From contig NZ_FQUY01000001.1 in the NCBI RefSeq assembly GCF_900129195.1, positions 416,752-480,751 on the forward strand: a DNA stretch of 64,000 nt. The letters are read 5' to 3'. The stretch comes from Desulforamulus putei DSM 12395 (GTDB lineage Bacteria > Bacillota > Desulfotomaculia > Desulfotomaculales > Desulfotomaculaceae). Shown here in pieces: positions 36,113-44,748 of the stretch (its first letter is position 1; each line of letters opens with the position of its first letter). The position numbers and the translations under genes were made by a program. The notes beneath the pieces were generated by a model, which was not told where the DNA came from, ran no database searches, and worked only from the letters and a program-made list of their open reading frames with translations.

Positions 36113-36318
36113 AATAAAAAAACCGAGTATAACTCGGTAGAAAAAGAACAGATATCTGGGTTTGTCCATATCACGGGTAAAGAAAAACCACGTAACGATA
36201 TTGGGACACAACAAAAAAGCCAAAAATCCCTAATAGGAATAAGGGTTATGCCTTAAGGATATTGGATTTTATCTATAATAAAAAACTGTTGCCAGATATC
36301 AAATTCTATTTTCTCCCA
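36113..36318 (-). ncRNA. Structured leader or small RNA upstream of rny (new candidate)
   Basis: Minus-strand transcript predicted from the promoter at 36325-36353, ending at the terminator 36122-36138. By inspection it closes as a three-way junction: P1 pairs 36292-36300 with 36151-36159 (GATATCTGG / CCAGATATC, 9 bp); arm A opens immediately with 36287-36291/36209-36213 (CAACA/TGTTG) and inner helices CCA/TGG and ATCC/GGAT; arm B pairs 36204-36208/36163-36167 (TGTCC/GGACA) and 36197-36201/36168-36172. Arms A and B abut with no unpaired base. No ribosome-site-led frame lies within. No second promoter is seen before rny, so read-through would make it an attenuator; otherwise it is a stand-alone RNA of about 200 nt. 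Confidence 0.55.
36122..36138 (-). terminator. Intrinsic terminator of the rny leader RNA
   Basis: ACCGAGT / ACTCGGT (36122-36128, 36132-36138) with a 3-base loop, followed on the minus strand by TTTTTTTATTG. It stands 60 bases before the rny start codon. Confidence 0.8.
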
Positions 36319-36324
36319 ACGATA

Positions 36325-36353
36325 ATTGTACATCTTTTTATAGTCACTGTCAA
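36325..36353 (-). promoter_or_regulatory. Near-consensus sigma-A promoter for the rny leader RNA
   Basis: Minus strand: -35 TTGACA (36348-36353, perfect), 17-base spacer, -10 TACAAT (36325-36330). Predicted start near 36318, just downstream of recA. Confidence 0.8.
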
Positions 36354-36412
36354 GGTTGTCTGGTCCTCTGTTGTCGCCCCCCTGGCAACCCGGGGGTAAA
36401 ACCGGTTAAACT

Positions 36413-37459
36413 TTAACCAATATCTTCATCGGCAAAGTCATCCGCAGGGCCGTTGACGGAAGCCAACTCAATGCCGCCCAGGGCTAACTTTTCACGTACC
36501 TTGCGTTCGATTTCCTGGGCCAGTTCCGGCCTTTCCTTCAATAACTCCTTAACATTTTCCCTGCCCTGGCCCAACCTCTCATCTCCATAGGAATACCATG
36601 CGCCGCTCTTATTAATGATTTTTAATTCAGTGGCCACATCCAAAATGCTGCCTTCCTTGGAAATCCCGGTACCGTACATAATATCAAACTCTGCATGCTT
36701 AAAGGGAGGAGCCACTTTGTTTTTGACGATCTTCACTCTGGTACGGCTACCGATGATATCGGTGCCCTGTTTGATATTTTCGTGCTTGCGAACTTCCATC
36801 CGGACAGAGGCATAGAATTTCAAGGCTCGTCCACCGGTGGTTACTTCCGGAGAACCGTAAACAATGCCTACCTTCTCGCGAATTTGGTTAATAAAAATAA
36901 CTGTGGTTTTGGATTTGCTCACAATGCCGGTCAGCTTTCTTAAAGCCTGAGACATTAATCTGGCCTGCAGACCCACATGGGTGTCACCCATTTCCCCTTC
37001 AATTTCGGCCCTGGGAACCAGGGCGGCCACCGAGTCCACCACCACCACATCAATGGCGCCGCTGCGTACCAGGGCTTCACAGATTTCCAGGGCCTGTTCG
37101 CCGGTATCCGGCTGGGAAACCAGCAAATTTTCGATGTCTACACCCAGCCGACGGGCATATACCGGATCCAACGCGTGTTCCGCGTCGATAAAGGCGGCCA
37201 TACCGTTATTCCTTTGTGCCTCGGCAATGACATGAAGCGCCACGGTGGTTTTACCGGAAGATTCGGGACCATAAATTTCCACCACCCGTCCCCGGGGCAG
37301 GCCGCCCACCCCCAGGGCGATATCCAGGGACAAAGCGCCGGTGGAAATGGCTTCAACGTTCAGTTTGGTGGAATCCCCCAGCTTCATGATGGAACCTTTG
37401 CCGAACTGCTTTTCAATATGGGCCAGGGCCAGTTCAAGGGCTTTCTGTTTATCGGACAT
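36413..37459 (-). CDS. recA: Recombinase RecA
   Basis: Strand-exchange ATPase for homologous recombination and LexA cleavage. 348 residues. Walker [10 protein letters not shown] (about 66-74), Walker [12 protein letters not shown]1/L2 loop regions and the NQIREKVG motif are intact, with the usual acidic C-terminus. GGAAGGGAG precedes the ATG. A LexA box and a sigma-A promoter lie upstream. recX, often next in line, is absent. Confidence 0.99.
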   Translation of the reverse strand: MSDKQKALELALAHIEKQFGKGSIMKLGDSTKLNVEAISTGALSLDIALGVGGLPRGRVVEIYGPESSGKTTVALHVIAEAQRNNGMAAFIDAEHALDPVYARRLGVDIENLLVSQPDTGEQALEICEALVRSGAIDVVVVDSVAALVPRAEIEGEMGDTHVGLQARLMSQALRKLTGIVSKSKTTVIFINQIREKVGIVYGSPEVTTGGRALKFYASVRMEVRKHENIKQGTDIIGSRTRVKIVKNKVAPPFKHAEFDIMYGTGISKEGSILDVATELKIINKSGAWYSYGDERLGQGRENVKELLKERPELAQEIERKVREKLALGGIELASVNGPADDFADEDIG

Positions 37460-37482
37460 AAAAAATCTCCCTTCCTACAATC

Positions 37483-37496
37483 TAAACATATGTTCG
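37483..37496. promoter_or_regulatory. LexA (DinR) operator of recA
   Basis: On the minus strand CGAACATATGTTTA, one base short of the Gram-positive SOS box CGAAC-N4-GTTCG family (CGAACRNRYGTTYG). It overlaps the predicted transcription start of recA. Confidence 0.8.
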
Positions 37497-37505
37497 CTTT
37501 TTCCC

Positions 37506-37535
37506 ATTATAAGGTATTCATCGTTAACCAGTCAA
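37506..37535 (-). promoter_or_regulatory. recA promoter
   Basis: -35 TTGACT (37530-37535), 18-base spacer, -10 TATAAT (37506-37511) on the minus strand; the LexA box lies just downstream. Confidence 0.8.
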
Positions 37536-37545
37536 TAAAAAGGCT

Positions 37546-37607
37546 GGAGTTCAGTGTTCGAATCTCCATTAGGGAATAAATCCCCAGTATTTCGAACCTT
37601 GAACTCC
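37546..37607. repeat. Long imperfect inverted repeat
   Basis: 17-base arms (37546-37562 and 37591-37607) match 15 of 17 when folded: GGAGTTCAGTGTTCGAA against TTCGAACCTTGAACTCC, with a 28-base loop. It lies between the helicase stop and the recA promoter. It could terminate the helicase transcript, but there is no T-run; a dispersed palindrome or mini-element is as likely. Confidence 0.55.
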
Positions 37608-37624
37608 GAACCCAAACCGCGAGA

Positions 37625-39223
37625 CTACCTCCTGGCCCTGGCAGGTTCCACAAACAGCCTTCTGCCTTTAAATTGCTGCCTGTGCAAGCAACTGATCACG
37701 CAGTTGGCCCATTCCTCCGGTACCTCCACAAAACTGAAGTTCTCATAAATGTTAATGCTGCCGATTTGATCGCCCGGCACGCCGGATTCATCTGAAATCA
37801 GCTTGATGATCTCCGCCGGGGAAGCCTTTTCTTTACGTCCCAGGGTAATGAACAGCCTTACCATCCCGGGTCTGGCTCCGGTATTGCCAAAATTGACGGT
37901 ATCAAGATCCACTTCGTCTTCGGCAGGTTCCAGATCCAGGGATAGTTTGAGAGCAGCAGCCGCAATATCCATAGGGTCATATTCATCAATCAAACTGTCA
38001 ACAACAGAGCGATAGTAGCCTAACTTACCTTCCTCCATAATGCGCAGCAGCCTGTCCTTGATTCCTTCTTTTTGGCGCTCCGCCACATCTGCAACACTGG
38101 GAAGCCGTTCCCGTTTGATTCTGGTTTTGGTGATATTCTCAATTAACCGGAGCTGGCGGTACTCCCGGGGATTGATAATGGTAATGGCCACGCCGGACCT
38201 GCCGGCCCTGCCGGTACGGCCAATCCGGTGAACATAAAATTCCGGGTCCTGAGGAATATCGTAGTTGATCACGTGGGATACACCTTCAATGTCCAGTCCC
38301 CTGGCTGCCACGTCAGTGGCCACCAGCAGTTCCACTTCCCCTGACCGGAACTGCCTCATCACGTTATTTCTCTGCTGCTGGCTGAGGTCCCCGTGCAGGG
38401 CCGCAGCAGTATATCCCCTGGCCTGCAGACCCGCCACCAGCTCGTCCACCCCACGCTTGGTCCGGCAGAAAACAATGCCCTGGGTAATATCGGTGGTATC
38501 CAGCAGCCGGCACAGCGCTTCTAATTTGTGTTTTTCCGGCACCTCATAATAGACCTGATCGATTTGAGGCGCTGTAAGATTGCTTTTGCTCACTGTAACG
38601 TATTTGGGGTCTTTCATATACTGGTGGGCCAACCGGATAATTTCTCCCGGCATGGTGGCGGAAAAAAGCAGTGTCTGCCGTTCCGCCGGGGTATGCCGTA
38701 GTATTTCTTCAATGTCCTCGATGAAGCCCATGTCCAGCATTTCGTCCGCTTCGTCCAGCACCACCATGCGCACCTGATCCATCTTTAAGGTCTGGCGCCT
38801 GAGATGGTCCAGCAGGCGGCCCGGTGTCCCCACCACCACCTGCACACCATGGCGCAACGAGCGGATCTGTCGCTCAATGGATTGCCCGCCATATATAGGC
38901 AGCACCTTAATACGGCAAAAACGGCCGATTTTGCTGATCTCTTCGGCCACTTGAATGGCCAGTTCCCTGGTTGGCGTGATAATAACCGCTTGCATATCCT
39001 TTTTTCTGAAATCCAATCGTTCAATCAAAGGTATGCTGAAGGCAGCCGTTTTGCCGGTACCTGTTTGAGCTTGACCGATAACATCATGACCGGCTAAAAT
39101 CTGGGGAATCGCCAGTTGCTGAATAGGAGTGGGCTCTTCAAACCCCATCTCAATGAGCCCGTCTACAATCCTTCTGCTAATTTCCAGTTCACCGAAAAAT
39201 TTTGTTTCTTTTCTTTGGTTCAT
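37625..39223 (-). CDS. DEAD-box ATP-dependent RNA helicase
   Basis: 532 residues. All core motifs: Q motif FEEPTPIQ, I AQTGTGKT, Ia PTRELA, II DEAD, III SAT, V ATDVAARGLD, VI HRIGRTGRAG. A C-terminal RRM-like DbpA domain (about 450-525) gives RNA specificity, as in DeaD/CshA-type helicases of the RNA degradosome or ribosome assembly. AAGGA lies before the ATG. It sits between cinA and recA, where Bacillus has no helicase. Confidence 0.95.
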   Translation of the reverse strand: MNQRKETKFFGELEISRRIVDGLIEMGFEEPTPIQQLAIPQILAGHDVIGQAQTGTGKTAAFSIPLIERLDFRKKDMQAVIITPTRELAIQVAEEISKIGRFCRIKVLPIYGGQSIERQIRSLRHGVQVVVGTPGRLLDHLRRQTLKMDQVRMVVLDEADEMLDMGFIEDIEEILRHTPAERQTLLFSATMPGEIIRLAHQYMKDPKYVTVSKSNLTAPQIDQVYYEVPEKHKLEALCRLLDTTDITQGIVFCRTKRGVDELVAGLQARGYTAAALHGDLSQQQRNNVMRQFRSGEVELLVATDVAARGLDIEGVSHVINYDIPQDPEFYVHRIGRTGRAGRSGVAITIINPREYRQLRLIENITKTRIKRERLPSVADVAERQKEGIKDRLLRIMEEGKLGYYRSVVDSLIDEYDPMDIAAAALKLSLDLEPAEDEVDLDTVNFGNTGARPGMVRLFITLGRKEKASPAEIIKLISDESGVPGDQIGSINIYENFSFVEVPEEWANCVISCLHRQQFKGRRLFVEPARARR

Positions 39224-39242
39224 TTATTTCCTTCTTTCCAAA

Positions 39243-40484
39243 TTATTTCCCTTGCAAAAAGTGTTTGGCCATTTTCAGGGCGGCATTGACCGTCCCGTTA
39301 CGGATAGCTTTCCGCTCCCCGGGGAAACGGTATTCCCGGAAGCAGATCCCCGTGGGAGAGGATAAAGCAATATAAACCAGCCCCACCGGTTTTCCCTCGG
39401 AGGAGGTAGGACCGGCTACACCGGTAACAGCCAGCCCGATGCTGCTGCCCAGTTCCCTGCGAACCCCTTCTGCCATGGCAATGGCGGTTTGACGGCTTAC
39501 TGCACCGAATTGTTCCAAAATCTCCGGAGGAACGCCCAGGATTTTTTCTTTGATCCTGCTGTTGTAGGCAACAACGCCGCCCACCAAGTAACGGGAAGCG
39601 CCGGGGATATCGGATAATCGTGCTTCAATCAAGCCTCCGGTGCAGGATTCAGCTACTGCAATGGTCAGACCGGCGTCAATCAGTAGCTGCCCCACCACCT
39701 GTTCAATTTTTTCATCGTCTTCGGCAAAAATATATTGAAATAACCTGCGCCGAACCTGCTCAGACAAATTCTGGACCAGGCTGGAGGCCTCTTCCAGGGT
39801 CGACCCCTGTCCGGTAATGCGGACTTCCACCACGCCGGGCTGCACCAAAAAGGCAATTTCAGGATTGCCCATACCGCATAAATCGTCGATTAGTTCCTGA
39901 ACGGAGCTTTCTCCGATACCGGTCAGTTTAAAGGTCTTGGAAGTACACAGGGTTCCCCTGTGAGGCAAACTGTTCAAATAGGACACCACGTAGTTTTCAA
40001 ACATGGTTTCCAGTTCCCATGGCGGTCCGGGTAAAATAATGATGGCCTTTTTATCGACCTCGACGATGGCCCCCGGCGCGGTTCCCCTGGTATTGGGCAG
40101 AATTCTGGCGCCCTCCGGGAAATAGGCCTGTTTGATATTGTTGGTCGGCATTTCCATGCCTCTTTTGGCAAAGTAATCCTTAATAGCCTGGAGGGAGGCC
40201 TCATCCAGCTTCATATCCAGTTCCAGGACTTCCGCTACCGTTTCTTTGGTCAGGTCATCAATGGTGGGCCCCAGACCCCCGGTAATAAAGATAAGGTCAG
40301 ACCGCTCCAGGGCCTGGAGCAACACCAGACCCATGCGGCCCCAGTAGTCTCCCACCGTTGTGTGTTGTATAACTTCGATTCCCATCTCCGTCAGGCGTCT
40401 GCCTAAATACTGGGCATGGGAATTCAATACTTCACCCACCAGCAATTCTGTACCGGTAAAAATGATTTCTGCCTGCAAACGCAT
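39243..40484 (-). CDS. cinA: CinA-family protein (competence/damage-inducible)
   Basis: 413 residues: N-terminal MoCF-biosynthesis/COG1058 domain (GTELLVGEVLNSHAQYL; TGGLGPTIDDLT) that in relatives hydrolyses ADP-ribose, then a C-terminal NMN deamidase domain (AVAESCTGGLIEARL; VAGPTSSEGKPVG). It is co-directional with the helicase and recA. The ATG at 40484 follows AAAAAGGTG very closely; GTG at 40487 is possible too. Confidence 0.94.
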   Translation of the reverse strand: MRLQAEIIFTGTELLVGEVLNSHAQYLGRRLTEMGIEVIQHTTVGDYWGRMGLVLLQALERSDLIFITGGLGPTIDDLTKETVAEVLELDMKLDEASLQAIKDYFAKRGMEMPTNNIKQAYFPEGARILPNTRGTAPGAIVEVDKKAIIILPGPPWELETMFENYVVSYLNSLPHRGTLCTSKTFKLTGIGESSVQELIDDLCGMGNPEIAFLVQPGVVEVRITGQGSTLEEASSLVQNLSEQVRRRLFQYIFAEDDEKIEQVVGQLLIDAGLTIAVAESCTGGLIEARLSDIPGASRYLVGGVVAYNSRIKEKILGVPPEILEQFGAVSRQTAIAMAEGVRRELGSSIGLAVTGVAGPTSSEGKPVGLVYIALSSPTGICFREYRFPGERKAIRNGTVNAALKMAKHFLQGK

Positions 40485-40589
40485 CACCTTTTTCTTGCTT
40501 TATCTTTATAATTATTCGCCGGTACTACTAATTTCCCTTCACAAATATTGAGAAAAGCATGGTTTACGACTATGCTTAACGAAAATAAC

Positions 40590-40616
40590 AAAAGAGACCA
40601 AAAATTGGCCTCTTTT
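40590..40616 (-). terminator. Terminator after the FtsH-like gene
   Basis: AAAAGAG-x-CCAA / TTGG-x-CTCTTTT stem (40590-40601, 40605-40616); followed by gTT-rich sequence on the minus strand. Confidence 0.75.
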
Positions 40617-40638
40617 ATGATTTCCATTTGTTATCAAT

Positions 40639-42126
40639 TTATGCAGCAGCAGGAGACGGCATCAATGCTCTGAATTCCTCACCGGAAATCTTTTCTTTTT
40701 CCAACAAAACAGCCATGGTAGAATGCAAAAACTCTTGATGCTGTTTCATAAATTGGTAAACCCGCTGCTCCTGCTCATTTATAATCTCAGATACAACATT
40801 GTACTTCATCTCGACGGGAAGACTTTCCAAGCGAACCACGCCCAGTTTGGACATACCGGCCTTGATCATGGTCTCTGCCGTATGCAGGGCCTTCTCGTAA
40901 TCGTTGGAGGCGCCGGTACTGCGGTTGCCGTAGACAATTTCCTCAGCCACCGCCCCTGCCAGCATAATGGCAATTTGGTTTTCCAGGTAGTCTTTGGTGT
41001 ATAAATAGGTATCATCCTCAGGGTTTTGCCGCATGTAGCCCAATGCGCCGCCCCTAGGGGTCACGGTTAGCGTAGAGACGGACCCCGGGCGCACCCATTC
41101 GCTGATGAAAGCATGGCCGATCTCATGGACAGCCACCCGCTTCAGTTCTTCGGGATTGGGCCGGCGATCCAGTTTCTCACCCATCATCACCTTATCGACA
41201 GCCTCGTGGAAATGACGGTAATGGATTTCCTTTAATCCCTCCCGCATGGCCAGAATGGCTGCCTCGTTGGCCAAGCTTTCCAGGTGGGCGCCGGAAAAAC
41301 CGAAGGTCTCTTTGGCCACCCGGGAGAGGTCCACATCCTCGGCCAGGGGTTTGTTGCGGGTATGCAGCTTGAGAATTTCCAATCGGCCTGATTTATCCGG
41401 CAGGTCCACTTTCACCTGGCGGTCAAAGCGTCCCGGACGCAGCAGGGCCGGATCCATCATATCCACCCGGTTGGTAGCGGCCATAATCAAAAGCCGTACA
41501 CTGTCGTCCACTTTCAGGCCGTCCATTTCCACCAGCAGCGCATTCAGGGTCTGATCGTATTCCATGTGACTGGCATGCTGGCCCCGCCTGGCTGCCAGGA
41601 CCTCAATCTCATCAATAAAAATAATGGCATTCTTTTTCTTTTGTTTGACTGCCGTTGCACGGGCAGTTTGAAACAGCTTGCGGACCCTCTGGGCCCCCAC
41701 GCCGGCATACATTTCCACAAAGTCCGAACCGCTGGCGGAGACAAATACCGAATCGGTATAGCTGGCAGCGGCCCTGGCCATCAGGGTTTTGCCTGTTCCC
41801 GGCGGACCGGTCATTAAGATCCCTTTGAGGGGACGGATGCCCAATCTCTGAATTTCTTGATGGTTTTTGATAAAATCCAGGGCTTCTTTTAACTCTTTAA
41901 TGGCGGAAGCCTGTCCGCCGATATCGTCAAAGGAAATTTCCTGCCGTTTGGGAACGGCGGAAGAATTACCAAACCCCGATTTGACCATTCCCCTGGCGCC
42001 GGTCAGATAGAACAAAGCTCCGCCAAAGGCCAGCAGAAAAATAAAGGGGGTTATATCATAGCCGGCCGCCGCACCAAAGACCAGCAATGCGGCAGCCAGG
42101 CCGATACTAATTTCTTTTAGCAACAC
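40639..42126 (-). CDS. FtsH-like membrane AAA+ zinc protease without the large outer domain
   Basis: About 495 residues. Two closely spaced hydrophobic helices at the N-terminus (about 8-42) leave almost no extracytoplasmic loop, unlike housekeeping FtsH. Then AAA+ core: Walker A GPPGTGKT (about 107-114), Walker B IIFIDEIEVL, SRH with NRVDMMDPALLRPGRFDR, followed by the protease motif HEIGH (about 345) and the third zinc ligand in GASNDYEKA. GTG at 42126 or the adjacent TTG is set by AGGAGGTG. It overlaps the end of the upstream membrane-protein gene, which may provide the missing outer portion. Confidence 0.85.
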   Translation of the reverse strand: MLLKEISIGLAAALLVFGAAAGYDITPFIFLLAFGGALFYLTGARGMVKSGFGNSSAVPKRQEISFDDIGGQASAIKELKEALDFIKNHQEIQRLGIRPLKGILMTGPPGTGKTLMARAAASYTDSVFVSASGSDFVEMYAGVGAQRVRKLFQTARATAVKQKKKNAIIFIDEIEVLAARRGQHASHMEYDQTLNALLVEMDGLKVDDSVRLLIMAATNRVDMMDPALLRPGRFDRQVKVDLPDKSGRLEILKLHTRNKPLAEDVDLSRVAKETFGFSGAHLESLANEAAILAMREGLKEIHYRHFHEAVDKVMMGEKLDRRPNPEELKRVAVHEIGHAFISEWVRPGSVSTLTVTPRGGALGYMRQNPEDDTYLYTKDYLENQIAIMLAGAVAEEIVYGNRSTGASNDYEKALHTAETMIKAGMSKLGVVRLESLPVEMKYNVVSEIINEQEQRVYQFMKQHQEFLHSTMAVLLEKEKISGEEFRALMPSPAAA

Positions 42127-42676
42127 CGGCACCTCCTTGCCAGAAGACCACCTCACCGGGAATTTGCCTAGGTATAACCTTATGCAAAAAATGCCCGTCC
42201 GGTTTTGTCATTTGAATATAAATATTGTTTTGATCCACGAAAACCTTTCCTTCCGCTCCCTGCTTCCGGGCAGCTTCCCGGACCTTGCTGGCAACCTCGG
42301 GGAAATTCGCCGCTACCTGGGCTTGATAGATCACATGGTGGCTTTCATAAAAGGCCTGATCCAGCGAGGGGTCGGATGCACTGACAAGTTCAATTTGGTA
42401 GGGCGTTTTTCCCATGACCTTGCCCGTCAACTGGTTAATTTCCTGATAAGCTTCCATCAAGTTGTTTGCATTTTTAGATAATTTCACTTTAACCACAGTC
42501 TTTGTGGAATTCTCTTCAACCTTATAGTCCTCTACCAGTTTGTTTTCGGCCAGCACCTTGTTTAACGGCTGCTGATAATTGTATTTTTTATAAGCCCACT
42601 GCCCGCCAAAGGTCAGAGCCAGTCCGCAAACAAAGGCCAAAAAAATAACCGGAAGCTTAAGGCCGTGCCATTGCAT
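42107..42676 (-). CDS. Membrane-anchored protein coupled to the FtsH-like protease
   Basis: About 189 residues: one N-terminal helix (LPVIFLAFVCGLALTFG) then a mostly beta/alpha soluble portion, probably outside the membrane, rich in K, V, N and Q. Three Met codons cluster at the start; the ATG at 42676 has AAAGGATG 8 bases away. Not recognised. Its stop lies inside the first codons of the protease gene (20-base overlap), so the two are made together; adaptor, chaperone or substrate are all possible. Confidence 0.7.
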   Translation of the reverse strand: MQWHGLKLPVIFLAFVCGLALTFGGQWAYKKYNYQQPLNKVLAENKLVEDYKVEENSTKTVVKVKLSKNANNLMEAYQEINQLTGKVMGKTPYQIELVSASDPSLDQAFYESHHVIYQAQVAANFPEVASKVREAARKQGAEGKVFVDQNNIYIQMTKPDGHFLHKVIPRQIPGEVVFWQGGAGVAKRN

Positions 42677-42720
42677 AGCCATCATCCTTTCCAGTTTTAA
42701 TACTGATCATATGCTATACC

Positions 42721-42745
42721 ATTATATCACGATCGTATATACGAT
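42721..42745 (-). promoter_or_regulatory. Extended -10 promoter with palindromic operator
   Basis: Minus strand: TGA-TATAAT (42721-42729), an extended -10 element. Directly upstream a 14-base perfect palindrome ATCGTATATACGAT (42732-42745) occupies the spacer/-35 region, where no TTGACA-like box is seen. This layout suits a small dimeric regulator acting on the membrane protein/FtsH-like pair. Confidence 0.55.
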
Positions 42746-42772
42746 TCTTTATGAAACCATTGGAAATAAAAA

Positions 42773-42795
42773 TCAGGAAAGCATAGCCTTCCTGA
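42773..42795 (-). terminator. Terminator after pgsA
   Basis: TCAGGAA / TTCCTGA stem with a 9-base loop, followed by TTTTTATTTCC on the minus strand. Confidence 0.8.
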
Positions 42796-42798
42796 CTT

Positions 42799-43344
42799 TT
42801 AATATTCTCCTTTTTTTAATAGATGCCAGCCTTTAGACACGTAATCAGCGCCGGACCAAATGGTGAAGAAGACGGCCACCGCCATGGCGATCTTCCCAAG
42901 GTCGAAACCGAGGAATTGAAAGGTGACGTTATGCAAAAACATAGCCACAATGGCGATGATTTGGGTGACGGTCTTCCATTTCCCCAATTTGCTGGCAGAA
43001 ATCACCACGCCATCGGCCGCCGCAATGGCCCTGAGACCGGTGACCATAAATTCCCGCCCGATAATCAGCACCGCCACCCAGGCGGATAATTTTCCCAGTT
43101 CCACCAGTACGATCAAGGCCGAAGACACCAGCAGTTTATCTGCCAGAGGGTCCATAAACTTGCCAAGGGTGGTAACCTGCTTATTCTTTCTGGCAATGTA
43201 CCCGTCCAGCCCGTCTGTGCTGGCCGCCAGTACAAAGACACCGGCTGCGATGATATCGCCGTATTTAATTCTAAGGGTGACCACAGCCAGAAATACGGGG
43301 ATTAAAAACATTCTGGCCAGCGTTAGTCGGTTGGGTAAGTTCAT
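42799..43344 (-). CDS. pgsA: CDP-diacylglycerol-glycerol-3-phosphate 3-phosphatidyltransferase
   Basis: Makes phosphatidylglycerol phosphate at the membrane. 181 residues, several helices; CDP-alcohol motif DG-x2-AR-x8-G-x3-D-x3-D at TDGLDGYIARKN through LGKFMDPLADK (about 43-70). The ATG overlaps the rimO stop (ATGA), so rimO and pgsA are coupled. Confidence 0.96.
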   Translation of the reverse strand: MNLPNRLTLARMFLIPVFLAVVTLRIKYGDIIAAGVFVLAASTDGLDGYIARKNKQVTTLGKFMDPLADKLLVSSALIVLVELGKLSAWVAVLIIGREFMVTGLRAIAAADGVVISASKLGKWKTVTQIIAIVAMFLHNVTFQFLGFDLGKIAMAVAVFFTIWSGADYVSKGWHLLKKGEY

Positions 43345-44675
43345 TGGGCCAACTCTCCCATCAAATCATACTCCAGGGCCCTGTTGATTTTTACTTTGAC
43401 TATCTCTCCAATATTTAATGGTTTGGGACTGATAATTTCCACCGTACCGTCAATCTCCGGGGCATCAAAGGAAGAGCGGCCGACATATACCCCTTTGCCG
43501 GGGTCCAGCGCTTCTTCCACCAGCACTTCCAGTATTTGTCCGACGCGTTTCCTGTTCTGAACCAGCGAGATCTCCCTCTGCAGGGTCATGGCCCGGTGAT
43601 AGCGTTCCTGCTTAATGCGGCCATGGACCTGGTTCTCCATCTCTGCAGCGGGGGTTCCTTCTTCCTGGGAATAGGTAAAGACACCGGCCCGGTCAAATTT
43701 CATTTCTTCCATGAAGTCCAGAAGCTCTTGAAAATGCTCTTCGGTTTCCCCGGGAAAACCTACTATAAAAGAAGTCCTGATGACAATGCCCGGGATCTCC
43801 CGTCGGAGGTTTTTAATTAATTCACGGGCCTGTCCTTTGGTAACCGGACGCCGCATGGCCCGCAGGATGTCATCCGCAGCATGCTGCAGGGGTATATCAA
43901 CATACTTACATACATTGGGTGTTTCGGCAATGGCCTTGATTAAATCCCTGGTGAAACGGTTGGGGTAGCAGTACAGTAGCCGAATCCACTTGAGGCCGGG
44001 GATGGGCCCCAGTCTGCAAATTAAATCGGCGAGACGGTACTCACCGTACAGATCAAGGCCGTACCGGGTGGTGTCCTGGGCAATCAAGATAATTTCTTTG
44101 ACCCCGTTCCCCACCAGCCTTTTTACTTCTGTCTCAACAGATTCCATTGGCCTGCTGCGAAACCTGCCTCTGATATCGGGAATGGCACAATAGGCGCAGC
44201 GGTTATCACAGCCCTCGGCAATTTTCACATAGGCCGTATGGGGAGGCGTACTCAACAGCCTGGGGGCGTACTCGTCATAAATGTACAACGGTTCATTGAT
44301 ATGGGATCTTCTCTGCCTGTCACCCAGCACGTTGTTCACAACGGTAACGATATCGCTGATATGGCCCGGTCCCACTAGGGCATCAATCTCCGGAATCTCC
44401 TCCATCAGTTCCCGGTGATAGCGTTGGGCCAGGCAACCGGTGACGATGAGGGCGCGGCATTTGCCCTTTTCTTTATACCGGGCCAGTTCAAAGATGTGTC
44501 GTATGGATTCTTCCTTGGCAGATTGGATAAAACCACAGGTGTTAACGATTAACACATCGGCATCCGCTTCATTGGCGGTTATATGATAGTTTGCGTTCCG
44601 CAGCATGCCCAGCATAACCTCTGAGTCTACCAGGTTTTTCGGGCAACCCAAGCTGACAAATCCTATGGTGGGCAT
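43341..44675 (-). CDS. rimO: Ribosomal protein S12 methylthiotransferase RimO
   Basis: Radical-SAM enzyme that methylthiolates Asp88 (E. coli numbering) of S12. 444 residues: UPF0004 domain with cysteines in SLGCPKNLVD, VNTCGFI and TGCLAQRY, radical-SAM CDNRCAYC (about 150), C-terminal TRAM domain. The SLGCPKN opening separates RimO from MiaB. Confidence 0.96.
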   Translation of the reverse strand: MPTIGFVSLGCPKNLVDSEVMLGMLRNANYHITANEADADVLIVNTCGFIQSAKEESIRHIFELARYKEKGKCRALIVTGCLAQRYHRELMEEIPEIDALVGPGHISDIVTVVNNVLGDRQRRSHINEPLYIYDEYAPRLLSTPPHTAYVKIAEGCDNRCAYCAIPDIRGRFRSRPMESVETEVKRLVGNGVKEIILIAQDTTRYGLDLYGEYRLADLICRLGPIPGLKWIRLLYCYPNRFTRDLIKAIAETPNVCKYVDIPLQHAADDILRAMRRPVTKGQARELIKNLRREIPGIVIRTSFIVGFPGETEEHFQELLDFMEEMKFDRAGVFTYSQEEGTPAAEMENQVHGRIKQERYHRAMTLQREISLVQNRKRVGQILEVLVEEALDPGKGVYVGRSSFDAPEIDGTVEIISPKPLNIGEIVKVKINRALEYDLMGELAQ

Positions 44676-44748
44676 TTATATTTCCTTTCGTATTAGAAGA
44701 ATATTCTTAAATAGTATAAAACAGCAGGATAAAGCTGTCAAAGCTAAA

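Noticed and set aside
36113..36318. 6S RNA as the identity of the rny leader
   Set aside because: My hand fold gives a three-way junction with abutting arms, not one long hairpin with a central bubble; kept only as an alternative.
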